NCBI RefSeq assembly: GCF_921293095.1
Contig: NC_060254.1
Coordinates: forward strand, 56,466,069-56,530,068
Length of the DNA: 64,000 nucleotides
DNA from: Ischnura elegans
Lineage: Eukaryota > Arthropoda > Insecta > Odonata > Coenagrionidae
Direction of reading: 5' to 3'
A program made the translations under genes and the position numbers. The notes beneath the pieces are model-generated. The model did not search any database and had not been told where the DNA came from. It saw only the letters and a program-made list of their open reading frames with translations. Below are positions 1-11,000 of the stretch, piece by piece. How positions within the stretch are numbered: the stretch's first letter is position 1; every line of letters begins with the position of its first letter.

Positions 1-983
1 TATACAATCAAGAAGCTGTTCAACTTAACTTGAAAATCCAAAACAAGTTATATTTGCCACTGAAATTTTGCAAAACATTATTTCAATACTGTGGATAGGA
101 GAGAAAACTCTCCCAACATGATGTTCAGAATGAATGGACCTTTGCATAAATTACTAGCACTTGCAATATATACACCATAGAAGAGAAACAATCTTATCTG
201 CATAGTCATAGCTGATAGCTGTATGCAATAACAAAAAAATTTTGCTTTGTCAAAATCCATTTTCAATTACATAAGTGCCACCCCAACTGGTACTTATTCT
301 AATTATTAAACATAAAAATATATAGGTGGGGTGAACAGTGATTTAAAATCGCAAGCTCTGAGATTGATTCTTTTAACGTTGGCCTCATACTTACATAATA
401 CATTGATGAAGAATATACATAAGTACTACTCTCCCCCCTGCCAACATTAACATCAATAAACAAGTTGACTCAGACTCAACGTGAGCTAAGAACAGTATAA
501 GCCAAGGTCACCTACACTTCCTTCAGAGCCAAATAATGCAGAAAGCACATTTTCCCCTTAATCAGCGTTTTTCACACCGATCACATAGATAGGCGATTCC
601 AGGACCTGTTACACTGTGAACCACTTAGGGTATGCAGTACCCCTTTCATCCAGAAAACGCAACAGTAACGTCTCGGCCAATCCAGTAGTATGCGATTTCC
701 CAAGTTAGGCAATTATGACAGAAAAATTCTTCACTTCCATTGACATTTACGGCTTCGGATGTGGCAAAACATACATTTAAGTAAATACATAATGCTGGAT
801 ATCGAAAGAGATTGATCTCCTCTGCATTTAAAGTTGAAATATGGGACGCTGAAGATTGCGACAGAAACGAAAGAAGTAGCATTTAGTCATTGGAATACCT
901 ACGGATAGCTCGAATAGGTATTTGCATACCAATGGTATTCGGAATATTTGTAATTGGTACGAAACAAAAAAAACAGTACGTAC
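1..983 (-). other. Intron of the SNX-like gene
   Basis: This is AT-rich sequence downstream of exon 2 of the SNX-like gene on the minus strand. A 78-codon open frame at 646-882 has no splice-compatible continuation and no recognisable domain. I see no repeat or RNA gene here. Confidence 0.4.
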
Positions 984-1603
984 TGTAAAGAGAGATCCAT
1001 CTTCCGTTTTCTCGTCCCTTTTCAGATCAATTTCTTCTCCATTTTCAAATGGACTATGATTCGGCGAACCTTTAACATTGGATGACTGAGTCTGTGAAAA
1101 ATACAACATTAGTTCGTCAGTACTATGATTAAGCCATAAACTCTTGAACATACGCAGATTAACAACGTCAAAATTATACCAGAAAACGAATAATAACACA
1201 CTGCAAACAATATTTGTTTCCCCGAAGTTCACAAGTCAAATTGGATGACTAACAGTCACTCTGATTGAACATCAATCACAACACTTATAAAAAGTTAACT
1301 TCATATGCGAACGAAAGACAACATATAACTAAATTCCTTTAGTTTACTAAAATAAACCTCCATCCTTCAGCTCTGAAGTACAGGTCCTAAAATCGCAAAC
1401 ACATAAATGGATGCAGACACTTGCAAAAGAGGTGAATTAAGATTAGATGCCAAAGGTGGCAACCTGACGAGCCCTCCAAAATCAAGTAAATAAGAAAAAC
1501 TCAGCATTACCTCTACAGCTGACTGAAACAAATCATCATTGTCATCTTCCAGACAATTTTTTTCACTGTCAAACAAAGGAGGCGGTTCCCTGAACTCCGC
1601 CAT
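984..1603 (-). CDS. Snx1: Sorting nexin 1/2-like, N-terminal exons (partial)
   Basis: Two coding exons are readable on the minus strand. Exon 1 is 1603-1511 (31 codons, opening MAEFREPPPLFDSE, ending in a DDLFQSAVE motif, donor GAG|GTAATG). Exon 2 is 1091-984 (36 codons, acceptor TTTTCACAG, donor ACA|GTACGT). Both introns are phase 0, so the reading frame is continuous. The REPPPL opening followed by an acidic stretch and a DLF motif resembles the unstructured N-terminus of SNX1/SNX2, retromer-associated proteins that bind endosomal phosphoinositides through a PX domain and tubulate membranes through a BAR domain. Neither PX nor BAR is in view: the rest lies beyond the left edge, so identification rests on about 67 low-complexity residues. 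The ATG context (AAACATGG) is good. Positions 1-983 would be intron, and no further exon was recognised there. Another acidic-N-terminal protein remains possible. Confidence 0.55.
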
Positions 1604-2454
1604 GTTTCCTTGATGAATATGTGACTTCTGCAGCGACTAGTAACTACTTCAACCGGGGTATCGGAGGAGTCGGCTGAGTCAACGTTAGAGATAATAGATG
1701 GTAGCACCAGTGGCTCCGGCAACGCTGGCAACACTGCTGATCGTTGGCAGATGCCGCTGATAACGTTGGCGACAGTTCAAATCTCGTTTGAATGGCTCAG
1801 ACAGTATCAAGTAATTACTTTCGTTTCTGAAGCCGTTCAACGTCGATAATGATTGCTCTACAATGTAAATATGCTAATATAATTAATTTATATATTTTTT
1901 AACTTTCTGTTGATCGCAAATTAAGTTTTTTTTTATATTTAAATGAAATTTACAATATGGACAAATAGAGATAAGTGGAGATTTTACTTCAGCAAAGGAC
2001 TAAATTTTTATAGGGAAATCTTCATGCATTATTTTTTCCTACGTTGAAATCCACAAAAGAGTAAAATAGTAGAGAAAAGGAATGCGCGATAAAAATCATT
2101 ATTATGAAGTCAATGTTATGCCTATCCATTGTGCGACTACAATTTCCAACGTATAATCTCTGTGGTCTTCTTCGGTCCTCTGTGGTCCATCATAGTGTGC
2201 ATATCTGGGGGTGCCAAAATCGCAAGATATTGAAAAATATTTCATATCAGCTCCCGTATCCTAGCGACACAATAATATTTTTTAAATATTTAAAACGTTT
2301 GTTAAACTCGAAAGGTCTTAAAAAGTGACCTTTTCAGTTACACCCGGGTACCCACGCGTATTTGGTTCACTTGGTAAAATCAAATCGCAAATAGCAATTA
2401 TTTTATTCTGGTAATAGTTTTAACAACAAAAATCATATGAGACTATAATTAACA
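1604..2454. other. 5' flank of the SNX-like gene, nothing recognised
   Basis: This holds the promoter and 5' UTR side of the minus-strand SNX-like gene. The first about 200 bp are GC-balanced and the rest is AT-rich. I found no TATA box at a convincing distance and no coding signal. The short open frame at 2104-2328 has no recognisable content. Confidence 0.3.
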
Positions 2455-3368
2455 ATTGAAGCGTTGGCATAGGGAAAGGCAGTAAGTCACAATAAATCGA
2501 AATTTCAGTTTTTTCATGGAGAAGGTGGTACATGCACATGCCAATGCCATAGACAAGGTAGGAAGTCAATAGGGTAGTTTCCTTCATCAAAGAAAACGAA
2601 ATGCATTGATTGCGATTCGTTACCCACCATTAGTGTATTCATAATACACAAATTATTTGGTTTTTGAAATACCGGTTTAGACGAATGGCAAGGGTCAAAT
2701 TTTATCCTCATTTGAAAAAGGCCAGATTGGCGCCCATGCGATTCCACTCCACGTGACGTCACAGGGACCTAGTTTCCACACGAGAGGATAGGAGTTATAC
2801 ATCGTCTGAGGTTACCAATGCATGCATGAGGCACAGAGCTCAGGGAAACATGTCTTAATAATCACCTACTAAAACTGGCTAGGGTCGGAAAGTTTTCTTC
2901 GTTTGATAAGGTATTAATAAACCTTTTTTAAGCCAAGCGCTACCTTTCAGCAAGGTACTCAGCTACCCGCTGGCAGCCTGCGACGTATCAGCGCTAAGCC
3001 TCACCTCAAGGTCACCTCACCGGGCGGGAGGGGGAACCAGAAATACGACGTACGGACATATTTCCCGGCATTCATACTTGAGCGTCGCGTTTTCGCGCGC
3101 TTGAAAATTTTCACTTTTCATTTGATCGCGAAAAATAGATATTGTCATTTAAAAATCTAAAAGCGTGAAATACGTACTCCAGGAGTAATAATCATTCGAT
3201 TAAGGCAATAAAAAAATAATAGGAAACCACCCTATTGGTACAATATATTAATTGCTACGATTGACGAAATTTGCACACTAATATAAGGTAAATCCCTTTC
3301 TTTCGACTCCTATAAAATTCACAGTTGGTGACTTACTGCCTTTCCCATGTCATCGCTTCAATTATTTT
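2455..3368. repeat. Inverted-repeat (foldback) element split by a Spy-like insertion
   Basis: The sequence at about 2455-2491 (AATTGAAGCGTTGGCATAGG followed by GAAAGGCAGTAAGTCAC) recurs inverted at about 3332-3368 with two or three differences. The arms enclose Spy-like copy 1. This looks like a small TIR element that later received the insertion. Its outer limits are not clear. Confidence 0.5.
2570..3234 (+). mobile_element. Spy-like non-autonomous DNA transposon, copy 1
   Basis: This 665-bp element begins TAGGGTAGTTTCCTTCATC and ends AGGAAACCACCCTA. It is flanked by AA on the left and TT on the right. It carries an internal CACGTGACGTCACAGGGA block and a GTACTCAGCTACCCGCTGGC block shared with the other copies. 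It is nearly identical to the copies at 19922 and 46825, so this subfamily is relatively young. There is no transposase; the 82-codon open frame across it is a by-product of the repeat. The family call rests on the AA^TT placement without duplication. Confidence 0.75.
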
Positions 3369-3949
3369 GAATAAATTTCCATAAAATATGCTAAAAAAAT
3401 TTTTAAATTATTTTCCCCGCATTTATGACTGACAGGATTCGCTGATTCTGTACACTTTAATCTGTTAACCTGCGGCTTAATATTTTTCTGTATTTAAGAT
3501 TATTTTAAGTCTGTAAATTTGTGAAATTATTGTTCAATGCAATAATTTTCTACTAAATTCGTCGAGAACCACACGCACTTTTACCACCCTCTCGTCATAT
3601 TTCGCCAGTGTTACCAGAGTTATTTGCTTTCCGAGAGCTTGTGCATTGTGGAATCCATTAAATCATACCCATTGGTGCACTACACATATATTATGTCTCC
3701 GAATTTGCCATCTATACTGAAAATACACTAAGTAAACCTAAGTAGATGAATATACCCTACTATCAGTCAAAACAATGGACTTAAATATAAGAGCAAAGCG
3801 GATCAATACTTTCACGTAAATATTGTGAAGATAAATTAATGTGAAACATTGTCAATAATATTCTATTTTATTGGCAAAATATCATCGAACATCACATAAT
3901 TTATTCTTAAAAGCGATTGACTAGCTATTAATAAGACGGATAAAATACC
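3235..3949. other. Intergenic, no gene seen
   Basis: AT-rich single-copy-looking sequence, apart from the right arm of the foldback element near 3332-3368. No open frame longer than background, no RNA gene and no recognised repeat. Confidence 0.4.
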
Positions 3950-4097
3950 GGGAGGAGGAAAATTATGTCACGAAATTTAAACACTGGATAGCTGATGCCA
4001 GAAGGAACCAAAATTACCTATGATGTGTAGGTTGAAAACGCTCAATATATAAGCAACGGAAACTTTGAGCCAAGCGCTCCGATTGGCCGCTAGTATA

Positions 4098-4357
4098 CAG
4101 TGGCGCCGACTCCATGGGGCTTGAGGGGGCCCGAGCCCCCCCAATAATTCGTTATGGGTGTGAGGAAAAAAGTGTCAGGCTTGTCGATTTTCCCTGGAGT
4201 GTCCAGATATCGAGATTAGAGTTATCAGGGTTCTAACTTTGATCATATGACTCTCATAAAATGCATAAAAGACTTACAATTCACTACTTATAAATTTTCC
4301 CGGGGAAGGATCCCCGGTTTGGGCCCCCCCAATATTTTTTGTAAGTCGGCGTGCCTG
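4098..4357. mobile_element. hAT-type non-autonomous element (CAGTGGCGCCGACT group)
   Basis: The left terminus CAGTGGCGCCGACTCC and right terminus AGTCGGCGTGCCTG are inverted copies. The 8-bp flanks CTAGTATA and CGAGTATA match at 7 of 8 positions, fitting a hAT target duplication. The interior is G-rich then C-rich near the ends (gggggcccgagcccccc). The copy at 5601-5952 belongs to the same group. Confidence 0.7.
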
Positions 4358-4374
4358 CGAGTATACCCTGTTGG

Positions 4375-4587
4375 CTAGGGGCGGATCCAGGATTTCTTCA
4401 TAGGGGGGCACCAGCAAGGCCGTATCCAGGATTTTACCCTGGGGGGGGGGGGCACAAGGATACCCTGTAATAACAAACGAACGCAATGATATTAACGGGT
4501 CCGTATTAAAAATCTTGCATATTTTTTAAGGGTCTTGGGGGGGGGGGCATGTGCTCCCGTGCCCCCCCGCCCCCTAGATCCGCCTAT
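4375..4587. mobile_element. hAT-type non-autonomous element (GGCGGATCCAGG group)
   Basis: The left end GGGGCGGATCCAGGAT is mirrored by the right end ATCCGCCTAT. The flanks CCTGTTGG and GCTGTTGG agree at 7 of 8 positions. Long runs of G and C lie inside. It is decayed, and the exact right end is uncertain by one base. Confidence 0.5.
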
Positions 4588-4609
4588 GCTGTTGGCGGAT
4601 GCTCAGGAC

Positions 4610-5484
4610 CAGTGGCGCAGCGAGGACATTAATAGGGTGGTTTCCTTCATCAAAGAAAACGAAAGGCATTGATCGCGATTCGTTACCCACCATTAGTGTA
4701 TTCATAATATACAAATTATTTGGTTTAAGAAATACCGGTTTAGACTAATATTTGAAAAACGCCAGATTGGCGCCCATGCGATGCCACTCCACGTGACTTC
4801 ACAGGGACCTAGCTTCTATACGAGTAGATAGGAGTTTTACATAGGAAAGTTTCCTTCGTTTGATAAGGTAATAATAATCCTTATTTAAGCCAAGCGCTAT
4901 CTGCTGGCAGGGCACTCTGCTACCTGCTAGCAGCCTGCATCGTATCAGCGCTCTAAGCCTCGCCCCAAGGTCACCTCACACGCTGACAGCGGGAACCAAG
5001 ATGATCGTTTTCCCAGCGTCACACGGCGTTTTCCCAGCATTCATACTTACCCGTCGCGTTTTCGCGCGCTTGAAAATGTTCACCTTTTATCTCATCGCGA
5101 AAAATAGGTATCGTCATTTAAAAATCTCAAAGCGTGAAATACGTACGCCAGGAGTAATAATCTTTCGATTTAGGCAATAAAAAATAATAGGAAACCACCC
5201 TATTATGTTTTGGCGGATAAACACCCCCCCCAGAGCTCAGAGAAATTTTAAGTTTTATCCATTTTACTTAATTGGATTGATATTACTAATAGAATAGTGT
5301 AAGGATTAATAAAATATCCCTCAGAAAGCCGTAAAACTCACCATTTTGAACCATTTATCTTAAAATTCCGCAATTTATAAATCTCGCACCTACCGCTTAT
5401 CCTGGTGGGAATTCAATGCCCCCACACACCCCGGTATTTGTTGCACCTAAACCCCCCCAGCCGTAATTCCTTGCTGCGCCCCTG
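4610..5484. mobile_element. hAT-type element interrupted by Spy-like copy 2
   Basis: The left terminus CAGTGGCGCAGCGAGG pairs with the right terminus CTTGCTGCGCCCCTG. The 8-bp flanks CTCAGGAC and CTCTGGAC differ at one position. The body (CCCCCCAGAGCTCAGAG, then AATATCCCTCAGAAAGCC, then CGCACCTACCGCTTA) recurs at 34115-34384 and 35670-35973. A Spy-like element lies at 4633-5202, joined as ACATTAA then TTATG, again at AA^TT. Confidence 0.7.
4633..5202 (+). mobile_element. Spy-like non-autonomous DNA transposon, copy 2
   Basis: It has TAGGGTGGTTTCC and GGAAACCACCCTA termini at 570 bp. It is shorter than copy 1 because internal blocks around the first third are missing, and it is more diverged. 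The CRE-like block reads CACGTGACTTCA. It sits inside the hAT element at 4610-5484, so it is the younger insertion there. Confidence 0.75.
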
Positions 5485-5600
5485 CTCTGGACAACTCGTG
5501 ACTTCGAATGCTTTGCCCTCAGAGCAAGGATAAGGGCGTATCATAGAGCATGCTCTATGGGGCGTATATTTGCTCTGATGACCTGTCGGAGACCGCGATG

Positions 5601-5952
5601 CAGTGGCGCCGACTCCATGGGGCCTGAGGGGGCCCGAGCCCCCTCAAAGATTCGTTTGGGGGGGCGGAGCCCCCTCAATAATTCAAGAAAATAATTAAGT
5701 TATATTATGCTTTGTGAAATCACATAAATATATTTGTTATTTTTATTTCCCATGTTTGGCGATAGTTACCTTTTAAAATAAATTCAACAATGTGTTGAAA
5801 CAAAAATTATATGGTTAAGCAGGTTAACTGAATCAAGTGGTGTGAATCATGGTAGTGTTTCGGTGCTGCGACACACTTTGAATTTAACCTCTTCCCGGGG
5901 CAAGACCTCCGATATGGGCCCCCCCAATATTTTTTATAAGTCGGCGCCCCTG
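5601..5952. mobile_element. hAT-type non-autonomous element with perfect 8-bp duplication
   Basis: The termini are CAGTGGCGCCGACTCC and AGTCGGCGCCCCTG. Both flanks read CCGCGATG (5593-5600 and 5953-5960), a perfect 8-bp target duplication. It is the same group as 4098-4357. Short open frames inside are repeat-derived. Confidence 0.8.
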
Positions 5953-6195
5953 CCGCGATGTATCCGAGGCATCCGGAAACGGGGCAAACTCGCGGCCAAT
6001 CGGAGCGCTTCTCTAAAAGTATGTGTAGTTTAAAAAAAAAATGGTGCGTTTTCGACCGAAACATAATAGGTGATTTTGGTTCCTCCTGGCATCAGATATC
6101 AATGGATAAATTTCGTGATGCAATTTTTCTCCGTCCTTTGTGTTACACTTTCCTCCAGTAATGGACAAATGGAGATGGGAATAAATTATCGGAGC

Positions 6196-6669
6196 CAGTG
6201 ACGTAACTATGATAATGAGGGGGATGAGGGGATTGATCCCCCTCCAAAGTCTCAGACAAATAAAAAAAAAGACTTAAAACCACAGTCTAGTTTAAATAAG
6301 CAAAATTACGTAGAACTTTTCCGCAAAATTTCGTTTCAGCTCATCTGTACCATTATCTGGTTATACCAGATGATAGCTCAAATATGTCTAACTTCCACCA
6401 ATTGAAGCCTGAATCTGTTAAACCATAGTCATTATTATTTATCAAAACTAGACTATGGTTTAACAGATTTTCTAATTGTAAACGCTCAAAATTTAACTTT
6501 AAGTAGATGCAGTTAATTGCATCTGCTTAAAGTTAAATTTTAAGCGTTAAAATGATGTGAAATGTATTTCCAGACTTGTCCTTTTTCAAAAATTTTCCCG
6601 AACCCCTGTTGCCTGTAGGGGGGGGGGGATTTTTACCCCAGGCCATCCCATATGCATGGTACGCCACTG
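6196..6669. mobile_element. hAT-type non-autonomous element (CAGTGRCGTAAC group)
   Basis: The element runs from CAGTGACGTAACTATG to a terminal TACGCCACTG. Perfect 8-bp flanks ATCGGAGC lie at 6188-6195 and 6670-6677. Two internal palindromes are present (AAACCATAGTC with GACTATGGTTT near 6420-6470, and TAACTTTAAGTAGATGCA with its inverse near 6500-6540). Length 474 bp. It has relatives at 8985, 41572, 44620 and 46449. Confidence 0.8.
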
Positions 6670-6724
6670 ATCGGAGCATTATCTGCTATTTGAGGGGATA
6701 AATCAGGAACTGTCTGGGGTGATT

Positions 6725-7090
6725 GGTGGCCCTAGACTGGAGCTCAAGACGGGACTCTTCTTACGGGGGGAAATTTTTAGGAAATTGCATTCCCGGAAAT
6801 GGATTTTGACGCTATATTGTGCCTCTTGAAAACTGGATAAAAGTTAATAACAATATAAATTTCGTTAAAGAAAAAAAAAGAAAAGTGAGACCATGGAAGA
6901 AGATGGTGAGACTTTCACAGTTTATAAAATTCAGCATTATGGTTGTATTATCTATTGAGTGAATTTATTCATTGAAACTGCACTGAAAAAAAAACTTCCA
7001 TAATAACCTTTTCAAAAAGCATCATGTTCTTCTTGACCTTCTGACACACTTACTCACTTATATTTTATTCTGTAAATAAAGTACTTTTAA
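6725..7090 (+). repeat. Interspersed repeat (GGATTTTGACG family), copy
   Basis: The segment with GGAAATTGCATTCCCGG, GGATTTTGACGC and TCAAAAAGCATCATG recurs in the same order at 48940-49850 and 51375-51835 and, inverted, at 55560-56100. No coding capacity and no clear termini. The nature of the family is unknown. Confidence 0.5.
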
Positions 7091-7226
7091 TGTGATATTT
7101 TCAATAATGTATCTATCATAGAATGTATAATGAATATCCATTGGTGCACTCTAATGTATATCCAGCCATGGTTATCCAATACATATATATGAACAGTGGA
7201 CATTATGGATATCCATTGGACATTCA

Positions 7227-7660
7227 TTGGATATTTTTGCTCAGTGGGTAATATCTTACAGCCTCTATTTATATTTGAAGTCTGCCAATTTGAAGGCTCA
7301 TGATGAACTTACGTTTTTCTGGTTTTTGGCGCGTTTGGTGGTTGCGCTCGACCATGGCCCTTATATACAACGGCCAATATATAAGGGCCTTGCCATAGAG
7401 CATCTATGGGCCTTGCGCTCGACATTTCGCCCAGCCAATGGAAGTGGGAAATGCGACCCCTTGGAAACCAAGAAGTGGATCACTGAGTCATGAGAAAAGT
7501 AATGGATCCAAGGTTCTCGAACGTTATCCTGAAACCTCTAAACGTAAACCACTGCGAACACTACGCCCTAAATGTGGTACTAAAGTGAAAAATCTTGGTT
7601 ATTTGTGCTTTCAAGAACCATCAAAATTACCAACATTGTGCACATAAAAGGAAATTAAAT
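7227..7660 (+). other. Weak open frames and a 12-bp palindrome upstream of HSCB
   Basis: Two overlapping plus-strand frames of 88 and 69 codons (7227-7493 and 7438-7647) occupy a moderately GC-rich stretch. The second ends with a Cys-containing tail (RPKCGTKVKNLGYLCFQ). I recognise no domain and see no splice-supported continuation. A perfect inverted repeat, GGCCCTTATATA with TATATAAGGGCC, lies at 7356-7389. This may be a decayed or very small gene; support is weak. Confidence 0.2.
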
Positions 7661-8081
7661 ATTTATTAATTATTTTTTATACTCATTGGCACTTTTTCTT
7701 TTTGACTTTATAACTGCGAAAAAAGCTTGCAAAAGTACTCAAGAATGAGTGGACGTCAGAGACATCTACAAAATGCGGAAGAAGCTCATATGCATGCACC
7801 TGCAACAGCTATCGGCCCTCGATAACGAATGACCGTAATTTATCATTTACTCCATGCTTCAGAAAAAGGACTGGCGGAATCGGCGTAATTATCGCCTTTT
7901 AAATGAAAACCTTAAAATGTGTTGCTACCAGCTAGTCATTCAGTGCGATTTGGACATATAAGGACCGACGTATTTTTGACTGTAGTCATTACTTTTATGG
8001 TATTGTTCTTATGAAAACCAACTATTATTATGTTAGAGTTTTTTCCTGGAGTTTGGGTTAGCGTTATGAGGTTCTAGAGTA
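7661..8081. other. 5' flank of HSCB
   Basis: AT-rich upstream sequence of the HSCB gene. No TATA box or repeat was identified. Transcription start not determinable here. Confidence 0.3.
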
Positions 8082-11000
8082 ATGAATCTACAAGCAGTTT
8101 CCCCAATGCTACGCAGAGCACTCATCAGGAGTTGTTACTATAGTAAATTACTGTCATCGCCCTCAGCCTGTTATGTGTGCACTATATCCAAAGTTGCGCG
8201 TAGTGAAGAGAAACTCGGAAACTATTTAAGGTCTAAGTACTCTTCTTTTCAGAGTAAAACTTGTTGGAAATGTGACAGTGCGGTGGAAAAATACGATTTG
8301 TTTTGTAGTGGCTGTAATACTATTCAAAAGTTAGATACAGGTCGCAATTATTTCGATTTATTTGGTATAAACGAGAGGTATAGTGTTGACCCCAAACTTA
8401 TTCAGAAGACTTTTCGCGATCTTCAGCGACAGCTTCACCCAGACTTGTACAGCAATAAAGATGAGGTAATTGGCTTTGAGGTGGTGAAGCTTTTTTAAAG
8501 TAATAATTGGACATTATAAATAGCATTCTTACTGATATTTCCTCATCTTAGGAGGAAAAAAAACTATCGGAGGAGCATTCTTCTCTAGTAAACAAAGCAT
8601 ACTCTGTGTTGAATCATCCCCTGCGTCGCGCACAGTACATGCTTCTGTTAAAAGGAGTCGACATTGAGAAAGCTCCAGCTGACCTGAGTCAAGAATTTTT
8701 AATGGAAATAATGGAGAGGAACGAAGAAGTGGATGGCTTGGAAGATGAAGACAAAATTCATCACTTGAGTCTAATGTATAAAAATGTGATGATGGAGCTG
8801 TCTAAGTAAGTTTTGGTGATATAATATCCCAATAACATATACTGGCATACGAAAATATAACTGGCACCATTCATACACTGGAAGCTGCTTGCAGCATGAA
8901 TATGGCCTAAAGGATTGATTTCATGTGTGGTCTTACATTTTGGTAATATGGTGCAATGTCAATGAATGCTCACACAAAGGGGATCAGTAGCATAACTAGG
9001 AATATTTTTTGGTGGGGGTGAGGGGGCTATTGGGCGACCCCCATACGCCACCCCAGGCAATGAGGGGTCTGGGTAAAAAATGGCATGGCATTTTACATCA
9101 TTTTGGCATTGGCATTTACTCCAGTTATTATATGCCAAAAGTAGGCAATAGTTTTAAATATTTTTTTAAATTTCACGGGAGGCTTTGGGGGGAATCTAAT
9201 AGTTACACCACTGCAGGGAATGTGTAGTGTTTTGTCAGGGTGGTAACTTCTCAGGAACTTTGAGAATATCGTACTGCCAGGGAAAATGGGAGGAGAAATC
9301 ATCTTTGTTTTACAGGCAAAATAGCGGTATTTCTTTCTGTTAACTGTAAGGATATCTTTGAAAACGATGGTATAAAGGTGACCATTTTGACTCCTCAATT
9401 ATAATTTAATCAAGTTGTCTAGTGTCACTTAGAGTATTTAGGGTATAAAGTTTGAGCTGTGTACCAATTGATGAGGTGAATCTGACAGCAAGCATCCACA
9501 CCCTAGAGTGGTGAAAGGCCTTCCAAGGTAGGATTTGTGACCCACAATGTCCAGTTTGGGGTTTTCATTCCCTGAGCTAAGTAAAGGCCTGTTTATTCAG
9601 ATTACCTGCGTTCACATTTGCTTGTACTAGTAAATTGCGAAATCTATGAATGTGAGAAAGAATAGGGTAGTTTCCTTCATCAAAGAAAACAAAAGGCAAT
9701 AATTGCGATTCGTTACCCACCATTAGTGTATTCATAATATACAAATTATTTTGTTTTAGAAATGCCGGTTTAGATGAATGGCAATGGTCCATTTTTATCC
9801 TCATTTGAAAAGGGCCAGATTGGCGCCCATGTGACGTCACAGTGACCTAGTTTCTATAGGAGAAGATAGGAGTTATACATCGTCTGAGGTTACCAATGCA
9901 TGCATGAGGCGCAGAGCTCAGGTAAACATGTCTTAATAATCACTTATTAAAACTGGCTAAGGTCGGAAAGTTTTCCTCGTTTGATAAGGTATTAATAATC
10001 CTTATTTAAGCCAAGCGCTACCAGCCAGCAGGGTACTCAGCTACCCGCTAGCAGCCTCCGACGTATCAGCGCTAAGCCTCGCTTCAAGGTCACCTCACCG
10101 GGCGGGAGGGGGAACCAGAAATACGACGTACGGAGAGATTTCCCGGCATTCATACTTACGCGTCGCGTTTTCGCGCGCTTGAATATTTTCACTTTTCATT
10201 TAATCGCGAAAAATAGAATTCGTCATTTAAAAATCAAAAAGCGTGAAATACGTACTCCAGGAGTAATAATCTTTCGATTTAGGCAATAAAAAAATAATAG
10301 GAAACCACCCTATTCCAAAATGTGCCGTGTAACCACCTAACTTGTGCAAATGCATCAACAGAAAATAGAACCTGTTCTAATTTGATTCACGCATTCATAC
10401 TTGTTCCGTTCCGGGCAAAAAATCGTTTGTGCAATCAGACATTAACTGGTACATGCTAATGTATCATGTAACATTATTTGTGTGGTACTGGTGAAAGGAG
10501 ATATGCATCTGTGTAACAAATCACCGTTGGCTGTCTCTCTTCTCCCAGTTAATGTTTTTCTTCAATTCAAACTAAGACCTATTACTGTGTTATTTTTATT
10601 CACGAGCCCTTTTCTTTTTATCCTCCTTTCCTAATGACTCGGCATTCTTCTCTGCTACATGGTTTTCATCGTTCCATATCCAGTAGGTACACTCTTCATG
10701 TATGTCCTCCGCCTCCTTGTATCCCCTTGCAGTTTCCTCTCTTCACCCAACACTTTTTGAACATCATTTCTCTGCCTTGATTTTTATTTCACCTTCTTCA
10801 TTCTCGTCCTTACCCACATCTTCAATGAGTCCAGGTTTTACTCTATTCCTCCTTATTCATGTTTCTGACCTATCACGCTCTATGCTCATTAGGCCCTTTG
10901 TTGTTATATACAATTATCACCCCATCAGCGCTCTCCTATTCATGAACACTTTCTTTGTCGTCGTAAATAATACTTTTCTTGAATCAAGTCTGATGTATAA

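Larger units (their letters stand above)
3950..6137. mobile_element. Foldback element hosting a stack of nested transposons
   Basis: The arm at about 3950-4090 (with TCACGAAATTTA, GATGCCAGAAGGAACCAAAA and AAGCGCTCCGATTGGCCGC) recurs inverted at about 5987-6137 (as GCGGCCAATCGGAGCGCTT, TTTTGGTTCCTCCTGGCATC and TAAATTTCGTGA). The arms are about 140-150 bp and moderately diverged. Between them lie four hAT-type insertions and one Spy-like insertion, so this is the oldest layer. No transposase is visible; superfamily undetermined. Confidence 0.55.

Noticed and set aside
646-882. Cys-containing frame (SEEFFCHNCLTWEIAYYW) as a possible SNX exon or zinc protein
   Set aside because: No consensus acceptor in phase with the preceding donor and no similarity to PX or BAR sequence.
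2514-2762. Open frame [14 protein letters not shown]... and its repeats at 9577, 14160, 20372 and 46778
   Set aside because: These frames are identical by-products of the Spy-like element copies. They differ in length between copies and resemble no transposase.
7227-7647. Small gene upstream of HSCB
   Set aside because: Two overlapping frames with no recognisable domain. Kept only as a low-confidence note.
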